Notes: generated by a model from the sequence alone, not told the origin. A DNA stretch of 55,956 nucleotides from JBBKWH01 sp037968855 (GCA_037968855.1 JBBKWH010000080.1:1-55956), one strand, 5' to 3'; counted from the stretch's first letter, positions 32,798 through 42,030 are shown. Made by a program: numbers and translations.

Positions 32798-32851
32798 TGC
32801 AACCAGTTGCATTAACTTAATCCACCCCACCAATCATTGCAACCCGTTGCA
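32798..32851. promoter_or_regulatory. Two dyad operators between the oxidoreductase and padR genes
   Basis: TGCAAC-CA-GTTGCA (32798-32811) and TGCAAC-CC-GTTGCA (32838-32851) are perfect 6+6 dyads, each followed by TTAA or TTAAT, with starts exactly 40 bp apart, that is about four helical turns. A partial third half site, TTGCAACG, occurs at 32910-32917 near the padR start. They look like PadR binding sites controlling both genes. Confidence 0.75.
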
Positions 32852-32927
32852 TTAATCTAGCGACATTAGCCGACCAATAGCAGTTGGCCTATACTGCGCA
32901 TCTGATTGGTTGCAACGCGAGTGCTTG

Positions 32928-33461
32928 ATGTCTTTACCCCATGCCCTGTTAACCGCCCTACTCGAACAACCCTCCACCGGTTTTGAGTTGGCCAAACGCT
33001 TTGACCGTTCGATGAGCTATTACTGGCATGCCACGCATCAGCAGATTTATCGTGAATTGGCACGAATGGAAACAAGCGGCCAAATTGCCACCGAAGAAAC
33101 AGAAGACAGAAAAAGCCGAATTAAAACCTACCATGTCTTGGCCGCAGGCAAAGCAGAACTAGAGCGCTGGGTACAAACCCCGTCCGACATCACCCCATTA
33201 CGCGAAAGCCTGATGATCAAATTACGCGCTGACGCCGTGATCGGGCCATTGGCATTAGAAGCCGAAGTCAAACAACGGATACTGGTGCATCAGCAACGAC
33301 TGGCCATCTACCAACAGCTTGAAGCCCAATACTTTGCCAAACCTAACCCAAACCGTGAGATACGGCTTAAACATCTGATTTTGCAAACGGGTATGCGCTA
33401 TGAGCAGCATTGCCTCGACTGGTCTAATCATGTACTTGAGGTGTTAGCGTCTGATCTCTAA
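32928..33461 (+). CDS. PadR-family transcriptional regulator
   Basis: A 177-residue regulator. The N-terminal winged helix (ALLTALLEQPSTGFELAKRF, then QQIYRELARMETSGQI) matches PadR, and the TYHVLAAGKAELERWV wing with its long C-terminal helical dimerisation region (Vir_C type, up to residue 177) is typical. Members usually repress a neighbouring gene until they bind a phenolic or other small ligand. The divergent oxidoreductase and the two shared dyads suggest autoregulation and control of that gene. ATG 32928 is the usual start, with no strong ribosome-binding site. Confidence 0.92.
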   Translation: MSLPHALLTALLEQPSTGFELAKRFDRSMSYYWHATHQQIYRELARMETSGQIATEETEDRKSRIKTYHVLAAGKAELERWVQTPSDITPLRESLMIKLRADAVIGPLALEAEVKQRILVHQQRLAIYQQLEAQYFAKPNPNREIRLKHLILQTGMRYEQHCLDWSNHVLEVLASDL

Positions 33462-33512
33462 CACGCGCTGTTGCACCACAGACGGTATGAACACATGCAA
33501 AAATAACAAGCA

Positions 33513-33545
33513 AAAAAAAACCGGCATCCTGCCAGTTTTTTTAAG
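33513..33545 (+). terminator. Intrinsic terminator after padR
   Basis: AACCGGCA-tcc-TGCCAGTT with one mismatch in the stem, preceded by an A-run and followed by a run of T residues, lies about 50 bases past the padR stop codon. Confidence 0.75.
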
Positions 33546-33702
33546 CAACCTTTACACCGCCAATATAAAGGCGCCTGTCCCGCCCAAAAAGCAGGTCATG
33601 ATCAAAGGGGAGTCGGTCAAATAAGACCGCTTTAACCATGACTAGGACAACACCTAGACAGGCTTGCCAGTATATAAAGGCGCACGCGAAACATTCAAGC
33701 GA

Positions 33703-34935
33703 TCAAGCAAAGAAATGAATGACTTTTCCTGTGAGCATTTGCTGAATAAAGGGTGTGTTTTTTCCTGCGGATTGAAGCGATTGCGTATTAACCTGCCACG
33801 TTTGCGCGGGATCAATCAGCAACCAACCGCCTGTCGCCTGACGAAATGACTCAATTCCGGCGATCCGTGCAGGCTCAATCACCACACGGCGTACCCAATC
33901 GAGTGGATCGAGCAAACCATCGTTAACCAATTGCACGCCCAAGGCCACAAAGGTTTCAAAGCTAGAGATGCCTGCTTCGGTCTCGGCAAATGGCGCGAGT
34001 TTGGACGTGGCCGACAACGGCTGATGGTGACTGCAAATGGCATCAATCGCACCACTGGCCACACCGTCGCGCAAGGTCAAGCGATCCGACTCGGCACGTA
34101 ATGGCGGGCGCACGTGAGCCAGCGCATTAAAGCCATCAATCCATTGGTCATTTAAGTGTAATTGATGCATCGCCACATCGGCAGTAATCGGCAAGCCGCG
34201 TTTTTTGGCAATCCGAATCAGTTCGACCGATGCCCCACAAGACAACTGACTAAAGTGCGCATGTACACCGGTCTGCTCGACCATCAGCAATTGCTTGGCC
34301 AACGCGACGGTTTCGGCAATCTCTGGAATACCGGTCAAGCCTTGGCGCGAGGCCATAAAGCCATCATGCACACAGCCGTCTTTGGCAAGACTGGGTTCTT
34401 CTGGATAAAAGAACACGGTTAGCCCCAGCGTTGCCGCGTATTGCAAAGTATTCAGCAACACATCATCGTTGGCAAACGCATGGCTGGCATTACTGACCGC
34501 AATACAGCCACCTTGCTTTAGACCGGCCAGATTAGCCGGTTGTTGGCCTTCTAAACCACGCGTCAACGCACCAATAATATGTAGATGAATACCGCCATCA
34601 TCGAGGGCTTTTTTGCGCAAGCCGGGTAATAGCGCACCGCTTTCTAACACTGGCTTGGTATCTGGCGGAATCACCACATGCAAAAATCCACCCAAGCGCG
34701 CCGCATGGCCTTCGCTTTTGAGTGTGCCATGTTGCTGTTCACCAGGTTCGCGTAGTCGTGCGCACAGATCGACCATGGCAGGCATCAACCAATAGCCTTG
34801 GCCTTCGATCACTTGCTCGACCTGATCGGTGGCATGTGGCTGGTCAATCAAATGGCCATCTTCTAACCAGACACTCTGCACAGCATCAGTATTTGATGCA
34901 GGGTCTAACAGTCGAACATTATCAATCCGGATCAT
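33703..34935 (-). CDS. pyrX: Dihydroorotase-like protein PyrC' (inactive homologue, ATCase partner)
   Basis: A 410-residue dihydroorotase homologue. In active enzymes the first metal motif is H-x-H-x-R (DxHxHLREPG); here the same block reads DLCARLREPG (residues 56-65), so both histidine ligands are replaced by Cys and Arg. The rest of the barrel is kept (for example ICSHHQPL). This is the expected state of the non-catalytic PyrC' of Pseudomonas, which assembles with aspartate carbamoyltransferase and is needed for its activity. Its ATG overlaps the pyrB stop codon as ATGA, so the subunits are translationally coupled. A functional dihydroorotase must lie elsewhere. Confidence 0.93.
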   Translation of the reverse strand: MIRIDNVRLLDPASNTDAVQSVWLEDGHLIDQPHATDQVEQVIEGQGYWLMPAMVDLCARLREPGEQQHGTLKSEGHAARLGGFLHVVIPPDTKPVLESGALLPGLRKKALDDGGIHLHIIGALTRGLEGQQPANLAGLKQGGCIAVSNASHAFANDDVLLNTLQYAATLGLTVFFYPEEPSLAKDGCVHDGFMASRQGLTGIPEIAETVALAKQLLMVEQTGVHAHFSQLSCGASVELIRIAKKRGLPITADVAMHQLHLNDQWIDGFNALAHVRPPLRAESDRLTLRDGVASGAIDAICSHHQPLSATSKLAPFAETEAGISSFETFVALGVQLVNDGLLDPLDWVRRVVIEPARIAGIESFRQATGGWLLIDPAQTWQVNTQSLQSAGKNTPFIQQMLTGKVIHFFA

Positions 34936-35930
34936 GCGCGTGCCTCCCGTGCTGCAATCTGACCTTGCATGGTCAACGCCAGCACCGCCATTCGAACGGC
35001 AATGCCGTAATTGACTTGTTTGAGGATCAATGACTGTGGGCCATCGGCAACACTAGAAGCAATCTCAACCCCACGATTCATCGGGCCAGGGTGCATGACC
35101 AGCGCCCCTTCATTGGCACGTTGCACTCGCGCTTCGGTTAAGCCATACAATTTATAAAACTCATCGCTTGAGGGCAGCAATGGCGAGCCAATCCGTTCGT
35201 TTTGAATCCGTAAGGCAATCAGCACATCACAACCGACCACACCTTGATCCATGTTTTCAAACACCGTCACGCCGAACTCTTCAATCCCTTTGGGCAACAG
35301 CGTGCGTGGGCCAATCACTCGAATTTCTTTGGCACCAAGCGTCTGTAAGGCTTGGATATCCGAACGGGCCACCCGTGAGTGCTTAATGTCGCCAATAATC
35401 GCCACGGTCAAGTCCGAAAAAGGCCGCCCCGCATGCCGCCGAATGGTCAGCATATCTAACATGCCTTGGGTCGGATGCGAGTGACGGCCATCGCCACCGT
35501 TAATAATCGCCACATCAGGACAGACGCTTTTGGCCATAAAATGCGCTGCACCAGAGGCCGAATGACGAATGACAAAAATATCGGCGGCCATGGCCTCAAG
35601 ATTCCACATGGTGTCGCGCAGGGTCTCGCCTTTTTTGGTGCTGGACTGCTGCATATCAATGTTCAGCACGTTGGCTGACAGACGCTTGGCAGCCACTTCA
35701 AAGGTGGTACGGGTACGCGTGGATGGCTCAAAAAATAGATTCATCACCGTGCGACCATCCAGCAAGGGCTGGTTGAGGATTTGACCATTTTCGCCCAAAA
35801 ATGTTTCGGCGGTATCGAGAACTTGGGTCAGATGCGCACAGGATAAGCCTTCAATACTCAAGAAGTGGCGTAAATCGCCTGCTGCATTGAGTTGAAGCTG
35901 GCTGGGTAGGTGCAAGGCCGCTTGATGCAT
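34932..35930 (-). CDS. pyrB: Aspartate carbamoyltransferase, catalytic subunit
   Basis: A 332-residue enzyme that condenses carbamoyl phosphate with aspartate in the pyrimidine pathway. The carbamoyl phosphate loop FFEPSTRTRTTFE and the segments FVIRHSASGA, GDGRHSHPTQGMLDMLTI and MHPGPMNRG are all present. It is long at the N-terminus, as in the Pseudomonas-type class A enzyme that associates with PyrC'. GGAAC lies about ten bases before ATG 35930. No pyrR is visible upstream. Confidence 0.97.
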   Translation of the reverse strand: MHQAALHLPSQLQLNAAGDLRHFLSIEGLSCAHLTQVLDTAETFLGENGQILNQPLLDGRTVMNLFFEPSTRTRTTFEVAAKRLSANVLNIDMQQSSTKKGETLRDTMWNLEAMAADIFVIRHSASGAAHFMAKSVCPDVAIINGGDGRHSHPTQGMLDMLTIRRHAGRPFSDLTVAIIGDIKHSRVARSDIQALQTLGAKEIRVIGPRTLLPKGIEEFGVTVFENMDQGVVGCDVLIALRIQNERIGSPLLPSSDEFYKLYGLTEARVQRANEGALVMHPGPMNRGVEIASSVADGPQSLILKQVNYGIAVRMAVLALTMQGQIAAREARA

Positions 35931-36391
35931 GGCGAGCGTTCCAGTAAAACGAATGCGGCATAGTGTAGCGGATTAGACCTAAAAACACGAAAAACCACGC
36001 AGCCATTTTGCACAACACACCGCAGACCTTATCGACCAAAGCTCGTACACTATTGTGACGATGACCTGTTGGCTGCGCGACTTGCGCTGCGCCAGCCAGT
36101 AACCAGCGCCAGCGACTGACCAAGCACAGACAATCTGGCGAGGTTATGTCGTGATCGGTCAACGCATCAACCCACAAATTGTGCATGATGGGCGCAGATT
36201 GTGACGCGAATAACCAAGTGATCCTAGATCAAACCACGATATGGCGGATCGGACTTGACAGCATTCGTTCAGCAGGTCATACCACTGTTCAGCCGACAAT
36301 ACACACCGGCATATGAATCGGCTGTTCATCACATCAGCATCTTTTATTGTATTTCGCTTAGCCAAACAACGATGTCACTCGCGAGGAAGAT
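35931..36391. promoter_or_regulatory. 461-base gene-free region between pyrB and phoD
   Basis: No gene is supported here. It must hold promoters for pyrB (minus) and the phosphatase (plus). A TTGACA box lies at 36255-36260 facing the phosphatase, but the base run 17 bases later (CATACC) is a poor -10. GAGGAA just before 36392 is the phosphatase ribosome-binding site. I saw no convincing Pho box (paired CTGTCAT). Confidence 0.35.
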
Positions 36392-38968
36392 ATGAACAAA
36401 CCCATGGATCGGCGCACGTTTTTGAGTACCAGTGGCTTTTTGGGACTCTCCGTTGCTGCAACCGGATTAAGTGGCTGTGGCAGTAGCAGCAAAGACGACA
36501 ACGCCACCACCACCAATGCCGCAACCGGCAGCAATTGGATGTTTCCACAAAGTATTGCTTCGGGTGATCCTCGCGCCGATGCGGTGATCCTATGGACACG
36601 TGTGGTCCCTGCCGATGCCGATCCAGTCACCAGCATCAGCCATGCCAATGTCAGCATTCGCCTGCATGTGACCGCCGCAGACAACGACGGTTTGCTTGAT
36701 AGCAACACTGCATTGACCGGCACTTTGATCGTCGATGATCTGGTCACCGCGACCCGCGATCACGACCACTCCATCCGGCAAAAAGTCACAGGGCTCTCGG
36801 CAGCAACCACCTATTACTATCAATTTATTGCTGGCGATGTGCGCTCCAAAGTCGGTCGCTTTAAAACAGCCCCAGCCGCCACTGCCACGCCAGAACAACT
36901 CGACTTTGCCGTACTGACTTGCCAAGACTGGAGCGTCAACCATTGGGCCGTGTTTGATCATGTCAAAAACGAAGCCTTAGACTTTTTTATTCATCTGGGC
37001 GATTACATTTACGAGACTGTGGGCGAAGATTTTCAGAGTGGCAGTGTCGAAAGCCGCCACGATGCGCTGATGCTTCCCAACGGCACTGCGCTTGCCAGTG
37101 GCGGCCAATACGCCACCACCCTTGCCGACTATCGCTATTTGTACAAAAAATATCGCACCGATGCCCGTCTACAAGCGGTGCACGAACGCTTTGCCATGGT
37201 CGCCATTTGGGATGATCACGAGTTCTCGGACGACTGCTGGATGGACGCCGAAACCTACGACAACGGCACCAGCGCAGGTAACACCCATCAGCCGATGCGC
37301 CGCCGTCAAGCCAACCAAGCATGGTACGAATTCATGCCTGCCGATGTGATGTTTGATGGCAGCAACAGCAGTGGCTTTAACAACGTCAAGCTATACCGCG
37401 ATTTGCAGTTCGGCACACTAGCCCATCTGATCATGACCGATGAGCGTCTATATCGTAACGATCACGTGATTCCAGAAGCCGCCATCAACCCCAGCACAGG
37501 GGCCGAAGTAGGCAAAATCGGTAGCCGCTACATGGTGCCCGAAGCCTCGTTTAATGCCGTTGAAGCACAAAAAACCGCAGGCAGCCTACAACTCGCTGGT
37601 GACCCACTGTACTTTATGTCAATGCTTGGCACTGAGCAGCGGGCATGGTGGAAAAACAAAATGAGCCAATCCACCGCCAAGTGGAAGCTCTGGGGTAACG
37701 AAGTGTCGTTGCTCAAAATGGGCATTGATGGCACAGCCGCCATTGCGACCCTACTCGCCCTCAAATCGATCAGCGTGATTGCCAGCAATATTGGCAGCAC
37801 CATTGCCTTAACTGGCGGCAATGTGCCAGTGGCTGCGGCGATTGTGGCGGCGGCAACGGCTGGTGCAACCTCTCCAGTCGCTGGTGCAGCAGGTCAAGCG
37901 ATTGCGGTTGCCGTTGCCACTTCGGCAAACCCCGTCACTGCGGCCATGACCGCTGGTTTAAGCGCCGCCCAAGCCGGTATTGCTGTCGCCTCTTTTAACG
38001 CTGCGGCGACCTCTAGTGCGGCTGGCGTGACTGGGCAAGTGACCTCTGCGGCGCAAACCATCGCTTTTGGTTATATCAAACCTGACATCATGGCCAACGG
38101 TGCTGCATCGGTATTTGTGATCAACTCTGGTCAAGCGGATGCACTATCAGCATTTTTTAGCAAATTCCTGCTGAATGCCGATCAGTGGGATGGCTATAAC
38201 GCCGAACGCAAAGACTTGATGAAGCACCTCAAAGACAATCAGATTAGCAACGTGGTGGCGCTGACGGGTGACATTCACTCATTCTTTGCAGGTCAGGTGA
38301 TGGATGATTTTGCCAGTACCTCACCAACACCAGTCATGGTCGATCTGGTCAGTGCGGGCGTTAGCTCCGATTCGTTCTTTAGTTATCTTAAAAGCGCGGT
38401 GGGCAGTCTGTCCGAAAGCCTGTCGACCTTGATCTACTACCCGCTGACCATTCCGCTTAGCGCGACCAGCAGCATCACGGTGGATGTCAATTTGCTCAAC
38501 TACACCATGGGTAAAGATGCACCTATTAATGTTGGACTTGCAAATAGCCTCGTACCACAAATCCGCGAAAAACTGGGCAAGCTGGGCCTGCCAGAAGCGC
38601 AAAGTGACGCCATGATGGATAGTATTTTGGTTGGACTGATAAATAGCATCGGCTTTAATACCGAGCTCTTGCCACTAGTGCGACAATTGTCCAGCCTAGA
38701 CAATAATCCGTGGCTTAAGCATATCAACACCGACGCACAAGGATACAACCGCATCACCTTAACCGCAGCAAAAGTCGATTGCCAGTTCCGTCAGGTCAAT
38801 CGCTTAGTCGGCACGGTTGCACCAAGCGTGATTGTGGCCAATACCACACAGGTGACGGTTGCTGCTGGTTCAAACCTGCCGGTTGTTACCGAAACAGTGC
38901 ACATCCCTGACGGCCTGCTCACTGCTCCAGATACGGGCAATTGCTTCGGAACATTAACCTTCTGTTAA
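36392..38968 (+). CDS. PhoD-like alkaline phosphatase/phosphodiesterase with Ala-rich insertion
   Basis: An 858-residue secreted phosphatase. The N-terminus has a twin-arginine motif (DRRTFL) before a hydrophobic stretch, then LSGC (Cys29), so it may be a Tat-exported lipoprotein. The PhoD landmarks are SGDPRADAVILWTR, LTCQDW, HLGDYIYE (201-208), IWDDHEFSDD (272-281) and GDIHSFFAG (626-634), which supply the Fe/Ca site. Residues about 448-560 are an insertion rich in alanine, glycine, valine and threonine, between WKLWGNEVSLL and YIKPDIMANG. Another extra block lies between the last two conserved motifs. It is about 300 residues longer than B. subtilis PhoD. Good ribosome-binding site (GAGGAA). 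Confidence 0.88.
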   Translation: MNKPMDRRTFLSTSGFLGLSVAATGLSGCGSSSKDDNATTTNAATGSNWMFPQSIASGDPRADAVILWTRVVPADADPVTSISHANVSIRLHVTAADNDGLLDSNTALTGTLIVDDLVTATRDHDHSIRQKVTGLSAATTYYYQFIAGDVRSKVGRFKTAPAATATPEQLDFAVLTCQDWSVNHWAVFDHVKNEALDFFIHLGDYIYETVGEDFQSGSVESRHDALMLPNGTALASGGQYATTLADYRYLYKKYRTDARLQAVHERFAMVAIWDDHEFSDDCWMDAETYDNGTSAGNTHQPMRRRQANQAWYEFMPADVMFDGSNSSGFNNVKLYRDLQFGTLAHLIMTDERLYRNDHVIPEAAINPSTGAEVGKIGSRYMVPEASFNAVEAQKTAGSLQLAGDPLYFMSMLGTEQRAWWKNKMSQSTAKWKLWGNEVSLLKMGIDGTAAIATLLALKSISVIASNIGSTIALTGGNVPVAAAIVAAATAGATSPVAGAAGQAIAVAVATSANPVTAAMTAGLSAAQAGIAVASFNAAATSSAAGVTGQVTSAAQTIAFGYIKPDIMANGAASVFVINSGQADALSAFFSKFLLNADQWDGYNAERKDLMKHLKDNQISNVVALTGDIHSFFAGQVMDDFASTSPTPVMVDLVSAGVSSDSFFSYLKSAVGSLSESLSTLIYYPLTIPLSATSSITVDVNLLNYTMGKDAPINVGLANSLVPQIREKLGKLGLPEAQSDAMMDSILVGLINSIGFNTELLPLVRQLSSLDNNPWLKHINTDAQGYNRITLTAAKVDCQFRQVNRLVGTVAPSVIVANTTQVTVAAGSNLPVVTETVHIPDGLLTAPDTGNCFGTLTFC

Positions 38969-39087
38969 TCGCGCCACAACACCACGTCTGACCCTCAGGC
39001 GTGGTGTGTTTTTCCCCAACTCATCAGCGGCATCACCTTCAAAAACCATCACAACATCGTCATGCCAGCACAACATTGGAGCACCAC

Positions 39088-39669
39088 ATGTTCGCTCACC
39101 CTCAGTCATCGCGTGTGTCTCATCCTGATAGCGATAGTGTGCATTTGCTGCAACTAATGGCGGACTATAATGCATGGATGAATCAGCAGATTTATCACAG
39201 TGCTAGCGAACTGTCTGCCGAACAACGTGACCAAGATCGTGGCGCGTTTTTTGGCTCAATCACCGGCACGCTTAATCATTTGGTGGTTGGCGATATTATT
39301 TGGCTTAAGCGCTTTGCAGGCTATCCAGCATTTGCCGAACGGCTGTTTGCACTTGATAACTATGCCGCCCCCAAGTCTTTGGATCAGATATGGCATCACG
39401 ACTTTGCCTCATTACGGCAAACGCGTGTTCATTTAGATCAAGTCATTACCCATTGGGCGCAGTCGCTACGGGCCGAAGATCTGGCTCAGGCCTTTGAATA
39501 CACCAATAGTAAGGGGATCACCAGTCAGCGCCGACTAGGTCATCTGATTTTGCATTTTTTTAATCATCAGACTCATCACCGTGGTCAAGTCACCACGCTA
39601 TTGCAGCAAGCCGGTCGAGATGTCGGTGTGACCGATCTACTGGCAAAAATTCCACTGATTGATCCTTAA
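39088..39669 (+). CDS. DinB family protein
   Basis: A 193-residue four-helix-bundle protein. Metal ligands typical of the family are visible: LNHLVVGD in the second helix region and HFFNHQTHHRGQ near the end (two histidines in H-x-x-x-H spacing). DinB/YfiT proteins are metal-binding and of varied use, including thiol transferases; the partner thiol is unknown. GGAG lies eight bases before ATG 39088. It follows the phosphatase gene by about 120 bases on the same strand. Confidence 0.88.
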   Translation: MFAHPQSSRVSHPDSDSVHLLQLMADYNAWMNQQIYHSASELSAEQRDQDRGAFFGSITGTLNHLVVGDIIWLKRFAGYPAFAERLFALDNYAAPKSLDQIWHHDFASLRQTRVHLDQVITHWAQSLRAEDLAQAFEYTNSKGITSQRRLGHLILHFFNHQTHHRGQVTTLLQQAGRDVGVTDLLAKIPLIDP

Positions 39670-39688
39670 TGATCAAAATCGACTGAAC

Positions 39689-39719
39689 AAAAAAACGGCA
39701 TATCAAATGCCGTTTTTTA
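39689..39719. terminator. Bidirectional terminator between DinB and flavodoxin-like genes
   Basis: AAAAAACGGCAT-atcaa-ATGCCGTTTTTTAT is a perfect stem flanked by A and T runs, between two convergent genes. Confidence 0.92.
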
Positions 39720-39746
39720 TGTCGCCATACATCTGGCCCGTCACGC

Positions 39747-40319
39747 TTAGCCCAGACGTTTAACTTGCTCAGCAAAACGCTGACCATAGGCTTGTGCCGT
39801 CGCTAAGTCACCAGCCAATGGGCCTTCTTCTGGGCTAGAGTCCGACGGCGATTGCGCCAGCAACCCCACCGAACCACCCAAAAAGTTTAGATCATTACGA
39901 TCTGCGGCTTTACTATTAGACGGTAACTGACCCAAGCTGACCCACAACATGCCATGCTGGCTGGCCAAGGTGACCAGATACTGTAAGGTCGAACCTTTAT
40001 CACCGTTCATGGATGCCGAGTTAGTAAAGCCACCCGCCAACTTGTTTTGCCAATGACGCGAATACCACGGCTTGCTTGATGCATCAGCAAACTTTTTAAA
40101 CTGCCATGCCACGCCGCCCATGTAGGTTGGACTGCCCATCAAAATTCCGTCGGCGGCTTCTAGGCTGGCCCACTGTGCATCGGTCAAACTGCCTTCGCTA
40201 TCAATTTTAATCAGCTCAACGCTGGTACCCTCAACCTTACCTGCACCTAGTGCAACCGCTTCGGCTTGTTTTTCGGTATGACCATAACCACTAAAATAAA
40301 CCACACTGACGTTTGACAT
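39747..40319 (-). CDS. Flavodoxin/WrbA-like NAD(P)H:quinone reductase family protein
   Basis: A 190-residue flavodoxin-fold protein. The FMN phosphate loop reads FSGYGHTEKQAEA, the second loop GSPTYMGGVAWQFKKF, and the third LNFLGGSVG, as in the WrbA and NADPH-dependent FMN reductase group. Such enzymes reduce quinones by two electrons and protect against redox stress. One gene, with its own terminator downstream; no partner is evident. Confidence 0.87.
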   Translation of the reverse strand: MSNVSVVYFSGYGHTEKQAEAVALGAGKVEGTSVELIKIDSEGSLTDAQWASLEAADGILMGSPTYMGGVAWQFKKFADASSKPWYSRHWQNKLAGGFTNSASMNGDKGSTLQYLVTLASQHGMLWVSLGQLPSNSKAADRNDLNFLGGSVGLLAQSPSDSSPEEGPLAGDLATAQAYGQRFAEQVKRLG

Positions 40320-40418
40320 GATTTTACGCTCTACTCACCACTTGAATGATGCTGTAGTTATAGCAGTGTGCTTGGGCTTGATTCTCTGCTGCATGATGCA
40401 ATCATCTTATCGTTTTAC

Positions 40419-41561
40419 TTAACAATCAGCTTTTTTAAACGGCAATGCCTGCATAGCAGACTCAAAATAGCCCTGCACACCGACTTTTTCACGCGCCACA
40501 TAATCCTCGATTGCTGCCATAAATGCGGGTTCAGCCAACCAATGCAAAGAATGGGTCAACACCGGCGCAAAGCCACGAATCAACTTATGCTCACCTTGCG
40601 TACCCGGATCAAAGTATTGCAAACCACGCGATAAGGCGTATTCAATCCCTTGGTAGTAACACAGCTCAAAGTGCAAACAATCCACCTCAGCCAGCGCACC
40701 CCAATAACGGCCATACAGTGTCTGTTCATCTTGAAAAAACAATGCCGCAGCAATCGGTTGATCGTCGGCATCTATCGCCATCGCCAAAGCCAAGCTGTCA
40801 GGCATGTCACGGCCTATTTGCTCAAAAAAGGCTTGATTTAAATATGGTCGCTGACCACGTACCATATAGGTCATCTCATAGCAGCGCTTAAAAAACTGCC
40901 AATCCTCGCGGGTCAACGCCGCGCCTTGCTTCCAAACACAACGAATCCCTTGTGCAGCAACTTTGGCTCGTTCAATTTTAATATTCTTACGCCGTTTGGC
41001 ATTTAAGGCCGCCAAGTAACCATCAAACGAGCCATAATTTTGGTCTTGCCACAAAAACTGACAACCCACGCGCTCGGCCAATTGTGGGGTACTCGCCAGT
41101 AATGCCTGACGTGTCTGCTCATCAACAAATAGACCATGCCACGATGATGCGCCCAACTGCGCTGCAATCTGCTGCACCCCTGCAAATAATTGCGGCCAAA
41201 CATCAACCAATGCTACGCCTGTGGCCAACAAAACACGCTGTCCTGTGACCGGCGTAAATGGCGCACTCGTGACCAAGCGCGGATAATAATTTAGGCCATG
41301 TCGCGCATAGGCATCCGCCCACGCATGATCAAACACATACTCGCCACGGTTATGCGACTTAGCAAATAACGGCAAAGCCGCCAATGCCTGCCCTTGCGCG
41401 TCATCTAACACCACATGCTGGCCCAACCACGTCGACTGTGGCCCAATCGCAGCACTATCCTCTAATGCCTGCCAAAAAGCCCGCCGCATAAATGGCGAGC
41501 CGCCTTGCGGCCACAATGCGGCAGGGATGTCTTGAATGTGCTGAACAATACGAATCGTCAT
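40419..41561 (-). CDS. FemAB-like GNAT-fold protein (DUF482 family)
   Basis: A 380-residue protein of the DUF482/PF04339 group, distant relatives of FemAB peptidyltransferases. Motifs include SPFMRRAFWQALEDSA, the YVFDHAWADAYARHGLNYYPRL block, WQDQNYGSFDGYLAALNAKRR-type arginine/lysine segment (about 190-210), and FDPGTQGEHKLIRGFAPV with HSLHWL near the end. The substrate is unknown; amino-acyl transfer to a peptide or lipid is the usual guess. ATG 41561 fits the family start although a ribosome-binding site is weak. Confidence 0.88.
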   Translation of the reverse strand: MTIRIVQHIQDIPAALWPQGGSPFMRRAFWQALEDSAAIGPQSTWLGQHVVLDDAQGQALAALPLFAKSHNRGEYVFDHAWADAYARHGLNYYPRLVTSAPFTPVTGQRVLLATGVALVDVWPQLFAGVQQIAAQLGASSWHGLFVDEQTRQALLASTPQLAERVGCQFLWQDQNYGSFDGYLAALNAKRRKNIKIERAKVAAQGIRCVWKQGAALTREDWQFFKRCYEMTYMVRGQRPYLNQAFFEQIGRDMPDSLALAMAIDADDQPIAAALFFQDEQTLYGRYWGALAEVDCLHFELCYYQGIEYALSRGLQYFDPGTQGEHKLIRGFAPVLTHSLHWLAEPAFMAAIEDYVAREKVGVQGYFESAMQALPFKKADC

Positions 41562-41798
41562 AGACCAATCAATCGCGCAAAATGAATTCAAAGCATGTCT
41601 GGAATAGTCCTACAACACAAGCACACCTGCATGTGCAATCGTCTTACAGCGTCAACACATCTGATTACAGCTTAGTCTTGTCTCATGGCTGATCACTTGC
41701 TAAGTTAAAGACGACTCGTTGGTTAAACTGTTTCTGGCATTAACCACGCAAGACCATCACGAGCCAATTCATTTTTGTATTGTATTGGGAGCGTCACA

Positions 41799-41987
41799 AT
41801 GGATCTTTTAAGCGATATCAAACACAAAATCGAAGACTTGGCCGATCATAGCCAAGCAGCTGCCTCGTATGCAGCCGTGCTCACCCATGATGACGTCGTC
41901 AACTGTAGTGGCTACACCGATGCAGACGACAACGCGCTTGATATGCTCGAAACCATGCACCATCACCCCAATCTACTCGCCAAGTAA
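41799..41987 (+). CDS. Small protein of unknown function
   Basis: A 62-residue acidic protein with many His, Asp and Asn residues (HHHPN near the C-terminus). I do not recognise it. GGGAG lies eight bases before ATG 41799, and a strong terminator follows 15 bases past the stop codon, so it looks like a genuine, separately transcribed small gene. It starts 238 bases from the divergent FemAB-like gene. Confidence 0.65.
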   Translation: MDLLSDIKHKIEDLADHSQAAASYAAVLTHDDVVNCSGYTDADDNALDMLETMHHHPNLLAK

Positions 41988-42001
41988 TATTCATCCTTAA
42001 C

Positions 42002-42030
42002 AAAAAGCCTGCTTGTTGCAGGCTTTTTTA
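42002..42030 (+). terminator. Terminator after the 62-residue gene
   Basis: AAAAAGCCTGC-ttgtt-GCAGGCTTTTTT, a perfect stem with T-run. Confidence 0.92.

Noticed and set aside
33561..33683. Direct repeat TATAAAGGCGC, two copies 109 bases apart, between padR and pyrC'
   Set aside because: Only 11 bases with no inverted ends or gene between them; could be chance, and no mechanism is suggested by the context.
35851..36186. 111-codon open frame upstream of and overlapping the start of pyrB
   Set aside because: No family resemblance or ribosome-binding site; it overlaps the pyrB 5' end in another frame and is best seen as a chance frame in the promoter region.
36255..36283. TTGACA box as the phosphatase gene promoter, and a possible Pho box
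   Set aside because: The -10 (CATACC) is poor and no pair of CTGTCAT repeats could be found, so phosphate control is not claimed.
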